Positions 19,043 through 28,226 are shown, numbered from the stretch's first letter. The stretch: DNA of 64,000 nucleotides from P52-10 sp041397365 (GCA_041397365.1 JAWKWT010000007.1:62001-126000), one strand, 5' to 3'. Numbers and translations: made by a program. Notes: a model not told the origin generated them from the sequence alone.

Positions 19043-19206
19043 GCGGCTCTCGTTCTCGCCATCGCTGGTCTGCGCGCGAGCCGTCGATATTGCGACGCAC
19101 AAGGACTCGCAGCTTTACCCCGATGTCAGACATGAGTGTCGTTCCGCTTGCAAAATGCCGATGCGGGTGAACAAATTGCACACCTGTCAACAAGCCCGCG
19201 AGGCAC

Positions 19207-19848
19207 ATGCCGCCCCAAACCCGCCTGATCGTCGCCGATGACCATCCGCTCTTTCGCGATGCGCTGCGCGGCACGGTCGCCCATGTCGTGGCCTTCGCCT
19301 CAATCGAGGAGGCGGGCTCGTTCGACGAACTGACCCGGCGACTGGAGCAGGACAGCGAGGTCGATCTGGTTCTGCTCGACCTGTCGATGCCGGGCGTCAG
19401 CGGCTTTTCCGGATTGATCTATCTGCGCTCGCAATTTCCGGCGGTGCCGGTGGTGATCGTCTCGGCCAGCGACGATGCCGAGACGGTGCGCCGCTCGATG
19501 GAGTTCGGCGCTTCGGGATTCATCCCGAAGCGTTGCGGTGTCGAGGTGCTGCGCGAGGCGATCGCCAAGGTGCTTGCGGGCGATGTCTGGGTGCCGGCCG
19601 ATATCGATCTGACGGCGCTGTCCGATCCGGAGACGGCGAAACTGCGCGACCGGCTGGCGACGCTGACGCCGCAGCAGGTGCGCGTGCTGATGATGCTGTC
19701 GGAAGGGCTGCTCAACAAGCAGATCGCCTACGAACTTAAGGTGTCGGAGGCGACCATCAAGGCCCATGTCTCGGCGATCCTGCAAAAGCTGAATGTCGAG
19801 AGCCGCACCCAGGCCGTCATCGTCGCCGCACGGATCTCCGCACATTAG
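19207..19848 (+). CDS. NarL/LuxR-type response regulator, CrbR/ErdR-like
   Basis: This 213-residue regulator has a receiver domain (about 1-120; IVADDHPLFRDAL, phospho-Asp in LVLLDLSMPGVSG, Lys in FIPKRCG) and a LuxR-type helix-turn-helix (about 148-208; LTPQQVRVLMMLSEGLLNKQ, then VSEATIKAHVSAILQKL). The GLLNKQIAYEL pattern is that of the ErdR/CrbR group, which pairs with SSF-containing hybrid kinases to control acetate use. The convergent 1126-residue kinase is such a protein, so the pair is probable; targets are not visible here. Its TAG stop belongs to a palindromic element. Confidence 0.88.
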   Translation: MPPQTRLIVADDHPLFRDALRGTVAHVVAFASIEEAGSFDELTRRLEQDSEVDLVLLDLSMPGVSGFSGLIYLRSQFPAVPVVIVSASDDAETVRRSMEFGASGFIPKRCGVEVLREAIAKVLAGDVWVPADIDLTALSDPETAKLRDRLATLTPQQVRVLMMLSEGLLNKQIAYELKVSEATIKAHVSAILQKLNVESRTQAVIVAARISAH

Positions 19849-19901
19849 AGCATGATCCCGAAAAGTCTGCTCTCGACTTGATCGGGAGTGGAAACCTGTC
19901 T
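19846..19901. repeat. Dispersed palindromic element, copy 4 (short)
   Basis: It starts TAGAGCATGATCCCGAAAAG, then CTCTCGACTTGATCGGGAG and GGAAACC. Only the hairpin half is recognisable, without a closing GATCATGCTC. The leading TAG is the stop codon of the NarL-type regulator. It lies between that gene and the convergent hybrid kinase. Confidence 0.75.
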
Positions 19902-19920
19902 TGTTTTTTGCCGATCCTGC

Positions 19921-22900
19921 CTATTCGGCGGCGACCAGCCGCCGCTTGCGCCACTGGCCGATGGTCGCGCGCAGCGAGGCCGGCTTCACCGGCTTGTTCA
20001 GCATGTTGATGCGGGCGGCGCGCGCCGCCTCGCGCACCTTGGGGCTGCGATCGGCGGTGATGAGCAACGCCGGCGCGTCCTCGCCATAGCGTTCGCGCAG
20101 GTCGGCGATCGCGGCGATGCCATGCCCGCGATCGAGATGGTAGTCGACGATGAAGCCGTCCGGGACGCGGCCATCCTGCTCGATCGCGCGCACCGCGGCG
20201 GCCGCGTCGCATTCGGCGATGACGTCGGCGCCCCAGCCGCCGATCAGCGTTCGCATGCCGTCGAGGATGGCAGGCTCATTCTCGACGACGACGATCAGCG
20301 CGCCATGCAGCGGCGTGCGCGATGCGGAGATCACCGGAGCGATCGTCATTGTCGGCGAGACGGTTTCGCTGACGGGCACGGTGACGGAGAAATGCGAGCC
20401 GCCTTGTCTGGTGGAATCCAACGCCAGGCCGTGATTGAGCACGCGCGCCATGCGTTGCACGATCGACAGGCCAAGGCCGAGGCCGCGCGCAATCCGCGCG
20501 CCCTGTTCGAGCCGGTGAAACTCCTGGAAGATTTCCTTGCGCTTCGATACGGGAATACCGAGGCCGGTGTCGTAGATGTCGATCTGCAACGACGCGCCCT
20601 GCCTGCGGCATCCGACCAGCACCTTGCCCTGCGGCGTGTATTTGACCGCGTTCGAGATCAGGTTTTGCAGCAGGCGCAGCAGCATCGTCCGGTCGGAGCG
20701 GATCGGCTGCGACGAGAGCACGAAGGTGAGATCGAGCCCCTTGGCGCGCGCGATCGGGGTGAACTCCACCTGCAAGGCGCGCAGCACGTCGGCGATGCGG
20801 AAATTCGTCAGCGACGGTTTCAGAGCGCCGGCGTCGAGTCGCGAAATGTCGAGCAATGCGCCGAGCAACTGCTCGATCTGTTCGAGCGAGTCGTCGATGT
20901 TGCCGACGAGGCGCGCCTCCTCGCCGCCGACCTGCCGTTCGACCAGGCTCGTCACATAGAGGCGCGCGGCGTTCAGCGGCTGCAACAGGTCATGCCCGGC
21001 GGCGGCAAGGAATCGTGTCTTGGAGAGGTTCGCTTCGTCCGCCTCGCCCTTGGCGCGTGCAAGTTCGGAATTCAGCCGAGTCAGTTCCTCCGTCCGCTCG
21101 CGCACGCGCCGCTCCAGCGTGGCGTTGGCGCGCTCCAGCGCCTCTGCGGCTTCGACGCTCTGGGTGATGTCGGAGAAGGTGATGACCACGCCGTCCGGCA
21201 TCTTGTTGGCGCGCACCTCGACGACGAGATTGCGTTCGGGAAACCGCTCCAGATGCGGCGAGCCCTCGGCCGTGTAGGCCGCCAGCCGGCGGCTGACGAA
21301 ATCCGCGTCGTCGACGTCGAACCGGGTGACTTTCGGCTGGATGGTTTCGAGGATTTCGCCGAGCGTGACGCCCACCTGCATGATGCGCGGCGGCAGATCG
21401 AGGATTTCGCCGAATTGCCGGTTCGAGCAGATCAGCTGATGCTCGCGGTTGAACACGGCGATGCCCTGGCGGACATGGTTGAGCGCGGTTTGCAGGATTT
21501 CCTGGTTGTAGTGCAGCGCCGCGTGCGCGTCGTCGAGCAGTTTCAGCGCGGCCTTTCCGGACACGGTGCGCTTGCGCAGCAGCAGCGACAGCACGAGCCG
21601 CGCCGATGACACGCCGATCGCGGAGGCGATCAGGAATTCGGCGTGCCGCAGCAGTTCGAATTCGGCCGGCGCGTTGCGTTCGAGCGAGAGGCGGTTGGCG
21701 GCGGCGAAAGACTGGAACGACGCCTGGGTGCGCTCCGGGCCGAGATACTGGCTGACTGCGTTGGTCAGGTCCTCCACCGTGACGGTGGTGCGCCAGCGGC
21801 GGAAATTCGGGGCCGCCGCGGCAAGCCGGGTCGGCACGAACAGGTCCTGCGGCTTCAGCGCGGCGATGCCGAACGGACCGTTTCGCAGCGTGTCCGCGCC
21901 GATCAGCACCGCATCGGCGAAACTCGGCAGGAACAGGGTGTAGGCCCAGACGATGAAGCCGGCGATCATCCCGGCCAGCGCGCCGGCGGCGGTGCCGCGC
22001 CGCCAGAACAGGCCGCCGAAAAAGGCGGGCGCGAATTGCGCGACGGCGGCGAAGGACAACAGGCCGATGGAGGCGAGCTGCGCGGCTCCGGACTGGCGAT
22101 AGTAGAAATAGGCGAGCAGCAGAATGCCGAAGATCGCCACCCGGCGGATCTGCAACAACAGACTGCCGACGTTCTGGCTGTCGGCCGGCGAGGCCGAACT
22201 GCGTTGCAGCACCAGCGGCATGACGATGTGGTTCGACACCATGATCGCCAGCGCGACGCATTCGACGATCACCATCGCGGTCGCCGCCGACAATCCGCCG
22301 ATGAAGATCACCACGGTCAGCATCGGCGTTCCGTTCGCAAGCGGCAGGCCGAGCACGAACATGTCGCTGTCGATGCCGCCATTGGGAAACACGATCAGTC
22401 CCGCCAGCGCGATCGGGATGACGAACAGATTGATGGCGATGAGATAAAGCGGGAACAGCCAGCGCGCGCGCCGGGCCTCGTGTTCGTCCGCGCTCTCGAC
22501 CACGCCGACATGGAACTGGCGCGGCAGCAGCAGGATCGCGAAAAACGACAGCAGCGTCATCACGGCGAAACTGCCCCATGACGTCGTGTAGTCGAGAGCG
22601 CGCATCGCCGCCGGGCTCGTTTGCGCCCGCTGAAACAATTCGACCGGGCCGAACATCCAGAACGTCACGAAGATGCCGGCGGCGAGGAACGCGAACAGCT
22701 TGACGATCGATTCGGTGGCGATCGCGAGGATCAGGCCGTTCTGATGCTCGGTCGCGTCGGTGTGGCGGGTGCCGAACAGCACCGCGAACATCGCCATCGC
22801 GAAGGTGACGATCAGCGCGATGTCGCCGATCACCGGCCCGATATTGGCGGTGTGGCTCGCGCCGAGAATCGTTTCAAGCGATGAGGCGACCGCCTTCAGT

Positions 22901-23301
22901 TGCAGCGCAATGTAGGGGATCGAGCCGATCAGCGCGATGATCGCGACCGACGCCGCGACCGCCTGGCTCTTGCCGTAACGGGCGGCGATGAAGTCGGCGA
23001 TCGAGGTGATGTTATGCGTTTTCGCCAGCCGGATGACGCGCGTCAGCAGCGGCGTGCAAAAGCCGATCATGATGACCGGGCCGGCATAGATGGCGAGAAA
23101 TTCGATGCCGGTGCGGGTCGCAAGGCCGACCGAGCCGAAGAACGTCCATGAGGTGCAGTAGATCGCCAGCGAGAGCGGATAGATCAACATGCCGGCGCGC
23201 CCGCGCGGCCGGCCGGAGAGGCGGTCGCCATAGCTGGCGATCGCAAACAGGAGTCCGATGTAGCCGAAGGCGGCGACGATCGCGACCCAGTTCGGAAGCA
23301 T
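19921..23301 (-). CDS. Hybrid sensor histidine kinase with N-terminal sodium/solute symporter domain
   Basis: This is a 1126-residue membrane sensor. Residues 1 to about 490 form a sodium:solute symporter (SSF) domain with about 13 hydrophobic segments (GYIGLLFAIASYGDRLSG, YCTSWTFFGSVG, FIGGLSAATAMVIVECVAL). A linker and PAS-like domain follow (HVRQGIAVFNREHQLICSN). The HisKA motif is GHDLLQPLNAARLY (His near residue 770), then the ATPase (LLQNLISNAVKYTPQGK, GLGLGLSIVQRMA) and a C-terminal receiver with Asp near residue 1052 (GFIVDYHLDRGHG). This layout matches CrbS/MxtR kinases. The SSF part may sense or import a carboxylate. Intact. Confidence 0.92.
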   Translation of the reverse strand: MLPNWVAIVAAFGYIGLLFAIASYGDRLSGRPRGRAGMLIYPLSLAIYCTSWTFFGSVGLATRTGIEFLAIYAGPVIMIGFCTPLLTRVIRLAKTHNITSIADFIAARYGKSQAVAASVAIIALIGSIPYIALQLKAVASSLETILGASHTANIGPVIGDIALIVTFAMAMFAVLFGTRHTDATEHQNGLILAIATESIVKLFAFLAAGIFVTFWMFGPVELFQRAQTSPAAMRALDYTTSWGSFAVMTLLSFFAILLLPRQFHVGVVESADEHEARRARWLFPLYLIAINLFVIPIALAGLIVFPNGGIDSDMFVLGLPLANGTPMLTVVIFIGGLSAATAMVIVECVALAIMVSNHIVMPLVLQRSSASPADSQNVGSLLLQIRRVAIFGILLLAYFYYRQSGAAQLASIGLLSFAAVAQFAPAFFGGLFWRRGTAAGALAGMIAGFIVWAYTLFLPSFADAVLIGADTLRNGPFGIAALKPQDLFVPTRLAAAAPNFRRWRTTVTVEDLTNAVSQYLGPERTQASFQSFAAANRLSLERNAPAEFELLRHAEFLIASAIGVSSARLVLSLLLRKRTVSGKAALKLLDDAHAALHYNQEILQTALNHVRQGIAVFNREHQLICSNRQFGEILDLPPRIMQVGVTLGEILETIQPKVTRFDVDDADFVSRRLAAYTAEGSPHLERFPERNLVVEVRANKMPDGVVITFSDITQSVEAAEALERANATLERRVRERTEELTRLNSELARAKGEADEANLSKTRFLAAAGHDLLQPLNAARLYVTSLVERQVGGEEARLVGNIDDSLEQIEQLLGALLDISRLDAGALKPSLTNFRIADVLRALQVEFTPIARAKGLDLTFVLSSQPIRSDRTMLLRLLQNLISNAVKYTPQGKVLVGCRRQGASLQIDIYDTGLGIPVSKRKEIFQEFHRLEQGARIARGLGLGLSIVQRMARVLNHGLALDSTRQGGSHFSVTVPVSETVSPTMTIAPVISASRTPLHGALIVVVENEPAILDGMRTLIGGWGADVIAECDAAAAVRAIEQDGRVPDGFIVDYHLDRGHGIAAIADLRERYGEDAPALLITADRSPKVREAARAARINMLNKPVKPASLRATIGQWRKRRLVAAE

Positions 23302-23501
23302 CCTTAGCGCTCCTCGCCTGCGCCGGGTTGGACTGACTTCACGTTAGCCTTCGCCACGCGTGCGGGCGAGGCGAAAATTCGCGGCCAGTCCGTGTGGTCC
23401 TCCATGTCGGTATTTCTACCGACGCGCGCCGCGATTTACGAACTCTGCCGAATCACGGTACTACAACCATAGCGTGCATCATTCGAACCAGCGGTGGTGA
23501 T

Positions 23502-24173
23502 ATGAGGCAACACGATACCTCCTGCTCAAATGTCTGGCCGAGAGTCGTCGTCGTTGACGATGATCCATCGGTCGGGAACGCGCTCAGCCTGCTGCTGCGG
23601 ATCGAAGGACTGCCGTGCCGGGTGTTTGGCGATGGCGAGACGTTTCTGGAAACGTTCGGTCCGGTCATGCCCGATTGCCTGCTTCTCGACCTGCGCATGC
23701 CGGGGCTGTCCGGATTGGAGATTCTCAGGCGCGTCAGGGAGCGCGACAGACATGTGCCGGTGTTTGTCATGTCCGGCCATGCCGACATTTCGATCGCGGT
23801 CGAGGTGATGAAGGCCGGCGCCTGCGATTTTCTGCAAAAGCCCTTCGCGGCGGGCGAGATGGTTGAGCGAATCCGTGCGGCGATCGCATCGCGGGCCGGC
23901 GAGCGCGGGCGGGTCGAGGGAGTTCCGCAATTCGCCGAGGAGGATCGGCTCACCGCGCGCGAGCGCGATGTGCTGTCGCAGCTTGCGCGCGGGGCGTCGA
24001 ACAAGGAGGCGGGCCGCCTCCTAGGGATCAGCCCGCGGACGATCGAGGTGCATCGGGCCCGCATCATGGCGAAGCTCGGCGCGCGCAATGCCGCCGACCT
24101 GATGCGGATCGTGTTCCTGAATGGGGGACTACAATCCGCCGCCGATCGCCGGCAGGCGATCCTGACCGGCTAG
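23502..24173 (+). CDS. FixJ-family response regulator
   Basis: This 223-residue two-domain regulator has a receiver (VVVDDDPSVGNALSLLLR, phospho-Asp in LLLDLRMPGLSGLE, FLQKPFAAGEMVERI) and a LuxR-type DNA-binding domain (LTARERDVLSQLARGASNKE, then GISPRTIEVHRARIMAKLG), as in FixJ/TodR-type proteins. The ATG at 23502 (MRQHDTS) is preferred to 23394. It diverges from the SSF-hybrid kinase, with 200 bp between them; no FixL-type kinase is next to it. The kinase could feed both flanking regulators, but that is a guess. The stop TAG again belongs to a palindromic element. Confidence 0.88.
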   Translation: MRQHDTSCSNVWPRVVVVDDDPSVGNALSLLLRIEGLPCRVFGDGETFLETFGPVMPDCLLLDLRMPGLSGLEILRRVRERDRHVPVFVMSGHADISIAVEVMKAGACDFLQKPFAAGEMVERIRAAIASRAGERGRVEGVPQFAEEDRLTARERDVLSQLARGASNKEAGRLLGISPRTIEVHRARIMAKLGARNAADLMRIVFLNGGLQSAADRRQAILTG

Positions 24174-24290
24174 AGCGTGATCCGCTCAGGTTGAATCACT
24201 TCAACCGTTACTTTTTATCGGGAATGTTTATCGAGCATGATCTGGTCCGAAAACCGGTTCCCACTTTTCGGACCAGATCATGCTCTAAAA
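24171..24290. repeat. Dispersed palindromic element, copy 5 (most perfect)
   Basis: The TAG at 24171 is the stop of the FixJ-like gene. It continues GGTTGAATCACTTCAACC (a short palindrome) and then a perfect 21-bp stem: 24233-24253 (GAGCATGATCTGGTCCG and AAAA) pairs with 24265-24285 around the 11-base loop CCGGTTCCCAC. Compensating changes keep the stem paired relative to other copies. It lies between the convergent FixJ-like and hemA genes, where it could act as a terminator. Confidence 0.92.
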
Positions 24291-24291
24291 A

Positions 24292-25521
24292 CTATTCCGC
24301 CGCGATCTGCTTTGCGTTCAGCGGCAGCTTGAGTTGCTCCCACACATCCAGCAGCGCGTGCGCGAGCGTGTCGATCAGCGCGTCGGCGTGATAGGGCGAC
24401 GGCGTGATGCGCAGCCGCTCGGTGCCGCGCGCGACGGTCGGATAGTTGATAGGCTGGATATAGATGCCATGCTGCTCCAGCAGCATGTCGCTGGCCTGCT
24501 TGCAGCGCTCCGCATCGCCGACGAACACCGGAACGATATGTGTTTCGTTCGACATCACCGGCAGGCCGGCGGCGTTGAGCACGGATTTGAGCCGCGCGGC
24601 GCGCTCCTGATGGCGCTCGCGCTCCCATGAAGAGCTTTTCAGGTGACGGATCGCCGCCGTCGCGGCGGCACAGACCGGCGGCGGCAATGCGGTGGTGAAG
24701 ATGAAGCCCGGCGCGTAGGAGCGCACGGCGTCGATCACGGCGGCCTTGCCGGTGATATATCCGCCGAGACAGCCGAAGGCTTTCGCCAGCGTTCCCTCGA
24801 TCACGTCGACACGATGCATGACATTGTCGCGCTCGGTGATGCCGCCGCCGCGCGGGCCGTACATGCCGACGGCATGCACCTCGTCGACATAGGTCATCGC
24901 GCCGTAGCGCTCCGCGAGATCGCAGAAGCGGGCGAGCGGCGCGACATCGCCGTCCATCGAGTAGAGGCTTTCGCAGATGATGAGCTTCGGCCGCGACGGA
25001 TCGGCGGCTTGCAGCAGCTCCTCCAGATGGTCGGCGTCGTTGTGGCGGAATACGACGTAGTCCGTGCCCGACTGGCGCACGCCCTCGATCATCGAATTGT
25101 GGTTTAGCGCGTCGGAGAGAATGAGGCAGTTCGGCAGCAGCTTTGCCAGCGTTGCGATGCCGGTTTGGTTCGAGACGTAGCCGGAGGTGAACAGCAGCGC
25201 CGCTTCCTTGCCGTGAAGGTCCGCAAGCTCGGCTTCGAGCTGCACCAGCGGGTGATTGGTGCCTGCGATGTTGCGCGTGCCGCCCGCGCCGGTGCCGATG
25301 CGTGTCGCCGTCTCGACCATCGCGCCGACCACCTTCGGGTGCTGGCCCATGCCGAGATAGTCGTTGGAGCACCAGATCACAACGTCGCGCGGCCCTGCCG
25401 GAGTGTGCCAGCGCGCGTGCGGAAAGCGGCCGGCGATCCGTTCGAGATCGGCGAACACGCGATAGCGGCGCTCGTCATGCAGGCGGGAGAGGGCGTCGGC
25501 GAAAAAGCTGTCGTAGTTCAT
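24292..25521 (-). CDS. hemA: 5-aminolevulinate synthase
   Basis: This 409-residue PLP enzyme condenses glycine and succinyl-CoA to 5-aminolevulinate, the C4 entry to heme and bacteriochlorophyll. Signatures are VIWCSNDYLGMGQHPKVV, GAGGTRNIAGTNHPLVQLE, ICESLYSMDGDVAPL, TYVDEVHAVGMYGPRGGG and the PLP-lysine segment GTLAKAFGCLGGYITG. The ATG at 25521 has GAGG 8 bases upstream and is preferred to the GTG at 25524. The C4 enzyme fits an alphaproteobacterium. No clear FNR/FixK box is seen upstream. Confidence 0.97.
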   Translation of the reverse strand: MNYDSFFADALSRLHDERRYRVFADLERIAGRFPHARWHTPAGPRDVVIWCSNDYLGMGQHPKVVGAMVETATRIGTGAGGTRNIAGTNHPLVQLEAELADLHGKEAALLFTSGYVSNQTGIATLAKLLPNCLILSDALNHNSMIEGVRQSGTDYVVFRHNDADHLEELLQAADPSRPKLIICESLYSMDGDVAPLARFCDLAERYGAMTYVDEVHAVGMYGPRGGGITERDNVMHRVDVIEGTLAKAFGCLGGYITGKAAVIDAVRSYAPGFIFTTALPPPVCAAATAAIRHLKSSSWERERHQERAARLKSVLNAAGLPVMSNETHIVPVFVGDAERCKQASDMLLEQHGIYIQPINYPTVARGTERLRITPSPYHADALIDTLAHALLDVWEQLKLPLNAKQIAAE

Positions 25522-25540
25522 CACGCAAACCTCGTGCGCA

Positions 25541-25585
25541 GGGCCTGAGCCAAGTGAGCCTGAGCCAAGTGAGCCTGAGCCAAGT
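25541..25585. repeat. Three tandem copies of a 15-bp unit upstream of hemA
   Basis: The unit GAGCCTGAGCCAAGT is present at 25541-25555 (one mismatch at its second base), 25556-25570 and 25571-25585. It lies 20 bases upstream of the hemA start codon, in the hemA leader or promoter. Confidence 0.92.
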
Positions 25586-25642
25586 CTTCGACAGGCTTTT
25601 TAGATTGGTTCCAGTCTCGATGTCGAGGCTAAAAAGGCCGTC

Positions 25643-26686
25643 TCAGGAAGCCTTGAACCGCAACACGCCATCGTCCGACTTGACTTGCGTCAATTCGTTG
25701 CGGGAAAGCATGTAGTTAATGTGCGCGACCACCTCGCCGGTGGCGAAGCCGGCTTGATGCGCATCGAGCGGGCGGTGGAAGATCAGCGGCACGATATCCG
25801 ATGCCGTCAGCGGCCGCTCCTTGGCGGCTTGGCTGATATCGCCGCAGCGCGCGACATGGTGGTCGAGCAGTTGCTGGATGCGGATCTTCAATCCGAAGAA
25901 CGGCACGCCATGTCCGGGCAGCACCAGCACGTCGTCGGGAATTTCCCGCGCCAGCCGTTGCAGTGAGGCGATGTAAAAGCCGAGCGAGTTCGCGGCTGGC
26001 TCCATCGACCAGACGCTGACATTCGGCGAAATCTTGCTGAGCACCTGATCGGCGGAGAAGAACAGCTTGTCCGCGCGCGACAGCAGCATCATCTGCTCCA
26101 GCGCGTGACCGCCGCCGGTGAAGACGTCGAAACTGCGCGTGCCGATCTGCATGCGGTCGCCATCGATCACGCGAAAGAACGACGGCGGCAGGCCGGTGGT
26201 GCGCGTCAGATAATTCGAGCCGCGGCCGAGCAGCGCGTTGACGCCTTCCTCGTTGATGCCGTGCCGGCGATAAAACTCCGCCTGATCCTGAACCTGTTCT
26301 TCCGAGCGCCGGGTCTGGTGGAACAGGCCATGAAAATATTCGGTCTGCGTCATGGTCAGCGGCGCCTGGAAGCGCTCGGCGAGCCAGCCGGCGAGGCCGA
26401 TGTGATCGGGATGCGAATGCGTGACGATCAGACGGGTGATCTTCTCGCCCTTCAGAGGACCGGCGAAGACGTGTTCCCACGCCGCCTTGGTCGCATCCGT
26501 GCCGATGCCGGTGTCGATCACCGCCCAGCCGCCTTCATGCGCGAGCAGGTAGACGTTCACATGGTTGAGCTGAAACGGCAGCGCCAGCCGCAGCCACAGA
26601 ATGCCGGGCGCAACCTCCGTCAGTTCGCCGGGTTTGGGCGTGACGGGATGCGGATAGACCAGCGGGTCGGTTGCCGTTCCATGCAT
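25643..26686 (-). CDS. MBL-fold metallo-hydrolase
   Basis: This is a 347-residue metallo-beta-lactamase-fold protein. The metal site motif is THSHPDHIGLAGWLAE (about 90-105). The Asp of WAVIDTGIGTD, the His of TGGGHALEQMML and the Asp of FFSADQVLSK are in the expected order, with a final LPGHGVPF. The long C-terminal helical part resembles hydrolases in this group that act on acyl thioesters, but I cannot name a substrate. It is 120 bp upstream of hemA on the same strand and divergent from the M15-like gene. Confidence 0.85.
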   Translation of the reverse strand: MHGTATDPLVYPHPVTPKPGELTEVAPGILWLRLALPFQLNHVNVYLLAHEGGWAVIDTGIGTDATKAAWEHVFAGPLKGEKITRLIVTHSHPDHIGLAGWLAERFQAPLTMTQTEYFHGLFHQTRRSEEQVQDQAEFYRRHGINEEGVNALLGRGSNYLTRTTGLPPSFFRVIDGDRMQIGTRSFDVFTGGGHALEQMMLLSRADKLFFSADQVLSKISPNVSVWSMEPAANSLGFYIASLQRLAREIPDDVLVLPGHGVPFFGLKIRIQQLLDHHVARCGDISQAAKERPLTASDIVPLIFHRPLDAHQAGFATGEVVAHINYMLSRNELTQVKSDDGVLRFKAS

Positions 26687-27009
26687 CGAATGAGAGTCTC
26701 ACATTATAATAGTTCAACCGGCTTAGCGGTCGGTCGGCGCAAGCGCCAGCCGAAAATGACCTGAAACGCCCGCATGCCTTATATGCAGCGCCGCCGACGC
26801 AGTTCGGGTTCCGCGCCGGTTGCGGCGGCGTTCGCGGCTAAGAGCGGTTAAGAAATGTGACGACTGCACCCCGCTACGTCACATATGGGGCGCATAATTG
26901 CACCTGTGGGCCGCTTTTGGGCCCCGGATCGTTCAGTTCGGATGGTGAAGCGACGCCCGGCCGTGCAGCGCAACATTCGCGCGGTCGCATCACCAATCCG
27001 GAGTTTTGA
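26687..27009. other. Divergent intergenic region with a spaced inverted repeat
   Basis: These 323 bases separate the divergent MBL-hydrolase and M15-like genes. The notable content is an inverted repeat at 26855-26884, listed separately, next to an A+T-richer stretch (CATATGGGGCGCATAATTGC). No RNA gene or coding frame is apparent. Confidence 0.6.
26855..26884. promoter_or_regulatory. Candidate operator: 8-bp inverted repeat with 14-bp spacer
   Basis: ATGTGACG (26855-26862) and CGTCACAT (26877-26884) are perfect inverse copies separated by 14 bases, so their centres are 22 bases apart, about two helical turns. This suits binding by a dimeric or tetrameric regulator. It lies in the divergent gap, about 170 bp from the MBL gene start and 125 bp from the M15-like start. 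Confidence 0.55.
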
Positions 27010-27634
27010 ATGCGACGTCTGACTGCAAGCGTTTTCGTCTGTGCCCTTCTTCCCCCTCTCTGGTGACAGTCACCGAAGCGTCCGCGCGTTCCCGCGCGCC
27101 CGTGCTCGCCCCGAATGCAACATCTCGATGTCCTGCGAAGCGCCGGTCGCGGAAAGTCCGCGTGTCGCGGCGCCGGTCCGTAAATCCTGGCGCAGGTCCC
27201 GCGAACGGGCCGCGCAAGCGCCGCAGGTGCGCGAGGCGCTGGCCTATGCGCCGGCGGATGTTCCGGTCGTGCGCGAGCCCCGCAATGCCCGAGGTGTCTC
27301 GATGAGCGGGATCGTGCCGGCGCTCGCGGCGAAGGCGGCGGCGATCAGCGCGGCCTGTCCGGGCGCGCATGTGATCTCGGCGGTGCGTCACACGCGCATT
27401 CGCGGCACGCGCCGCATGAGCCTGCACGCGAGCGGCGAGGCGGTGGATATGCGCGGCAATCCGTCCTGCATCTATGCGCAGCTGCGCGATTGGCCGGGCG
27501 GCTATTCGACCGATTACGGCCGGGCGCAGCACGTCCATATCTCATTGTCGTCGAGCGGCCGTGAAATGGGCCTGCGTTTCGCGCATGGGGGTGGCCGTGG
27601 CAAGCATCACCATCGCCGCATGGCGCGACGCTAG
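27010..27634 (+). CDS. M15-like zinc D-Ala-D-Ala peptidase family protein, frameshifted
   Basis: This is an exported protein of about 205 residues with a C-terminal peptidase M15_3-type domain. It starts MRRLTASVFVCALLPP, a signal peptide, at 27010; the frame breaks near 27050, in a run of C, and continues to 27634. The domain shows the zinc-site pattern SLHASGEAVDMRG (His and Asp) and AQHVHISLS (His), as in YcbK/Ces-type cell-wall peptidases. It probably acts on peptidoglycan in the periplasm. The tail is basic (GKHHHRRMARR). Confidence 0.72.
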
Positions 27635-27750
27635 AGGCTGAATCCAGCGGAGTTTGGATCAGCCCCTCCCGCCATTTGAGCATGATCTGGCCCGCCCCGA
27701 AGGGCTGCGAAGCGCAAACCGGTTCCCACTTTTCGGGATCATGCTTTAGC
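27632..27750. repeat. Dispersed palindromic element, copy 6
   Basis: The first arm is GGCTGAATCCAGCGGAG and the hairpin runs from TTGAGCATGATCTGGCCCG (27677) to CGGGATCATGCTTTA (27749). An insertion of about 20 bases (CCCGAAGGGCTGCGAAGCGC) lies in the left strand of the hairpin, as in copies 7 and 9. The M15-like gene stops at the left edge (TAGAGGCTG). Confidence 0.82.
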
Positions 27751-27854
27751 GGGGCCGCCGCGTCATCACGGCGCGGCGGTTCGTCGTCCGCCGATATTGC
27801 AACCCCGGGGGGACTGCTGCAAACAGCGGACCGTCCTTTGCGAATTCAGTTCAG

Positions 27855-28226
27855 ATGGTCTCGATGCGGCTGCGCCTGTTGATCGGTCTGCCCTTGGCGC
27901 TCGTGCTCGGCGCTTGTTCCTTTTCAGGCATCGGCGAGCCCGAGGCCGATCCGCAGCCGGATCAGAACGACATGCGCGCCGCGTATGCTGCGATCCGCGG
28001 CGCCTATCCCGGCTTCAAGCTGTCCGGCAATCCGGAAGTGTCGCGCGTCCACCGCGTGCGCGGCGGCTATCTGGCGGAGTGGGCGGTTTGCGTCCGCAAC
28101 GACGACGCCAGCCAGAGGCGCTATTACAGCTTCTATTTCAAGAACCGGAAGATCAGCGAATGGCGGCTCTCGGCGATCGTCGAGGACTGCGAGAGCGAAA
28201 CGTTCACGCCGCTGCCGCCGGCCTAG
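27855..28226 (+). CDS. Small putative lipoprotein
   Basis: This is a 123-residue protein with a lipoprotein signal (MRLRLLIGLPLALVLGAC when started at the second Met, 27864). The mature part has WAVCVRNDDASQRRYYSFYF followed by a Cys-containing end (IVEDCESETFTPLPPA). I recognise no named domain. The start is uncertain between 27855 and 27864, and no strong ribosome-binding site is visible. Confidence 0.65.
   Translation: MVSMRLRLLIGLPLALVLGACSFSGIGEPEADPQPDQNDMRAAYAAIRGAYPGFKLSGNPEVSRVHRVRGGYLAEWAVCVRNDDASQRRYYSFYFKNRKISEWRLSAIVEDCESETFTPLPPA

Noticed and set aside
24180..24200. FNR/FixK-like box near TTGAATCACTTCAA, as a hemA control site
   Set aside because: It is downstream of hemA and forms the arm of the palindromic element, which recurs at unrelated gene ends.
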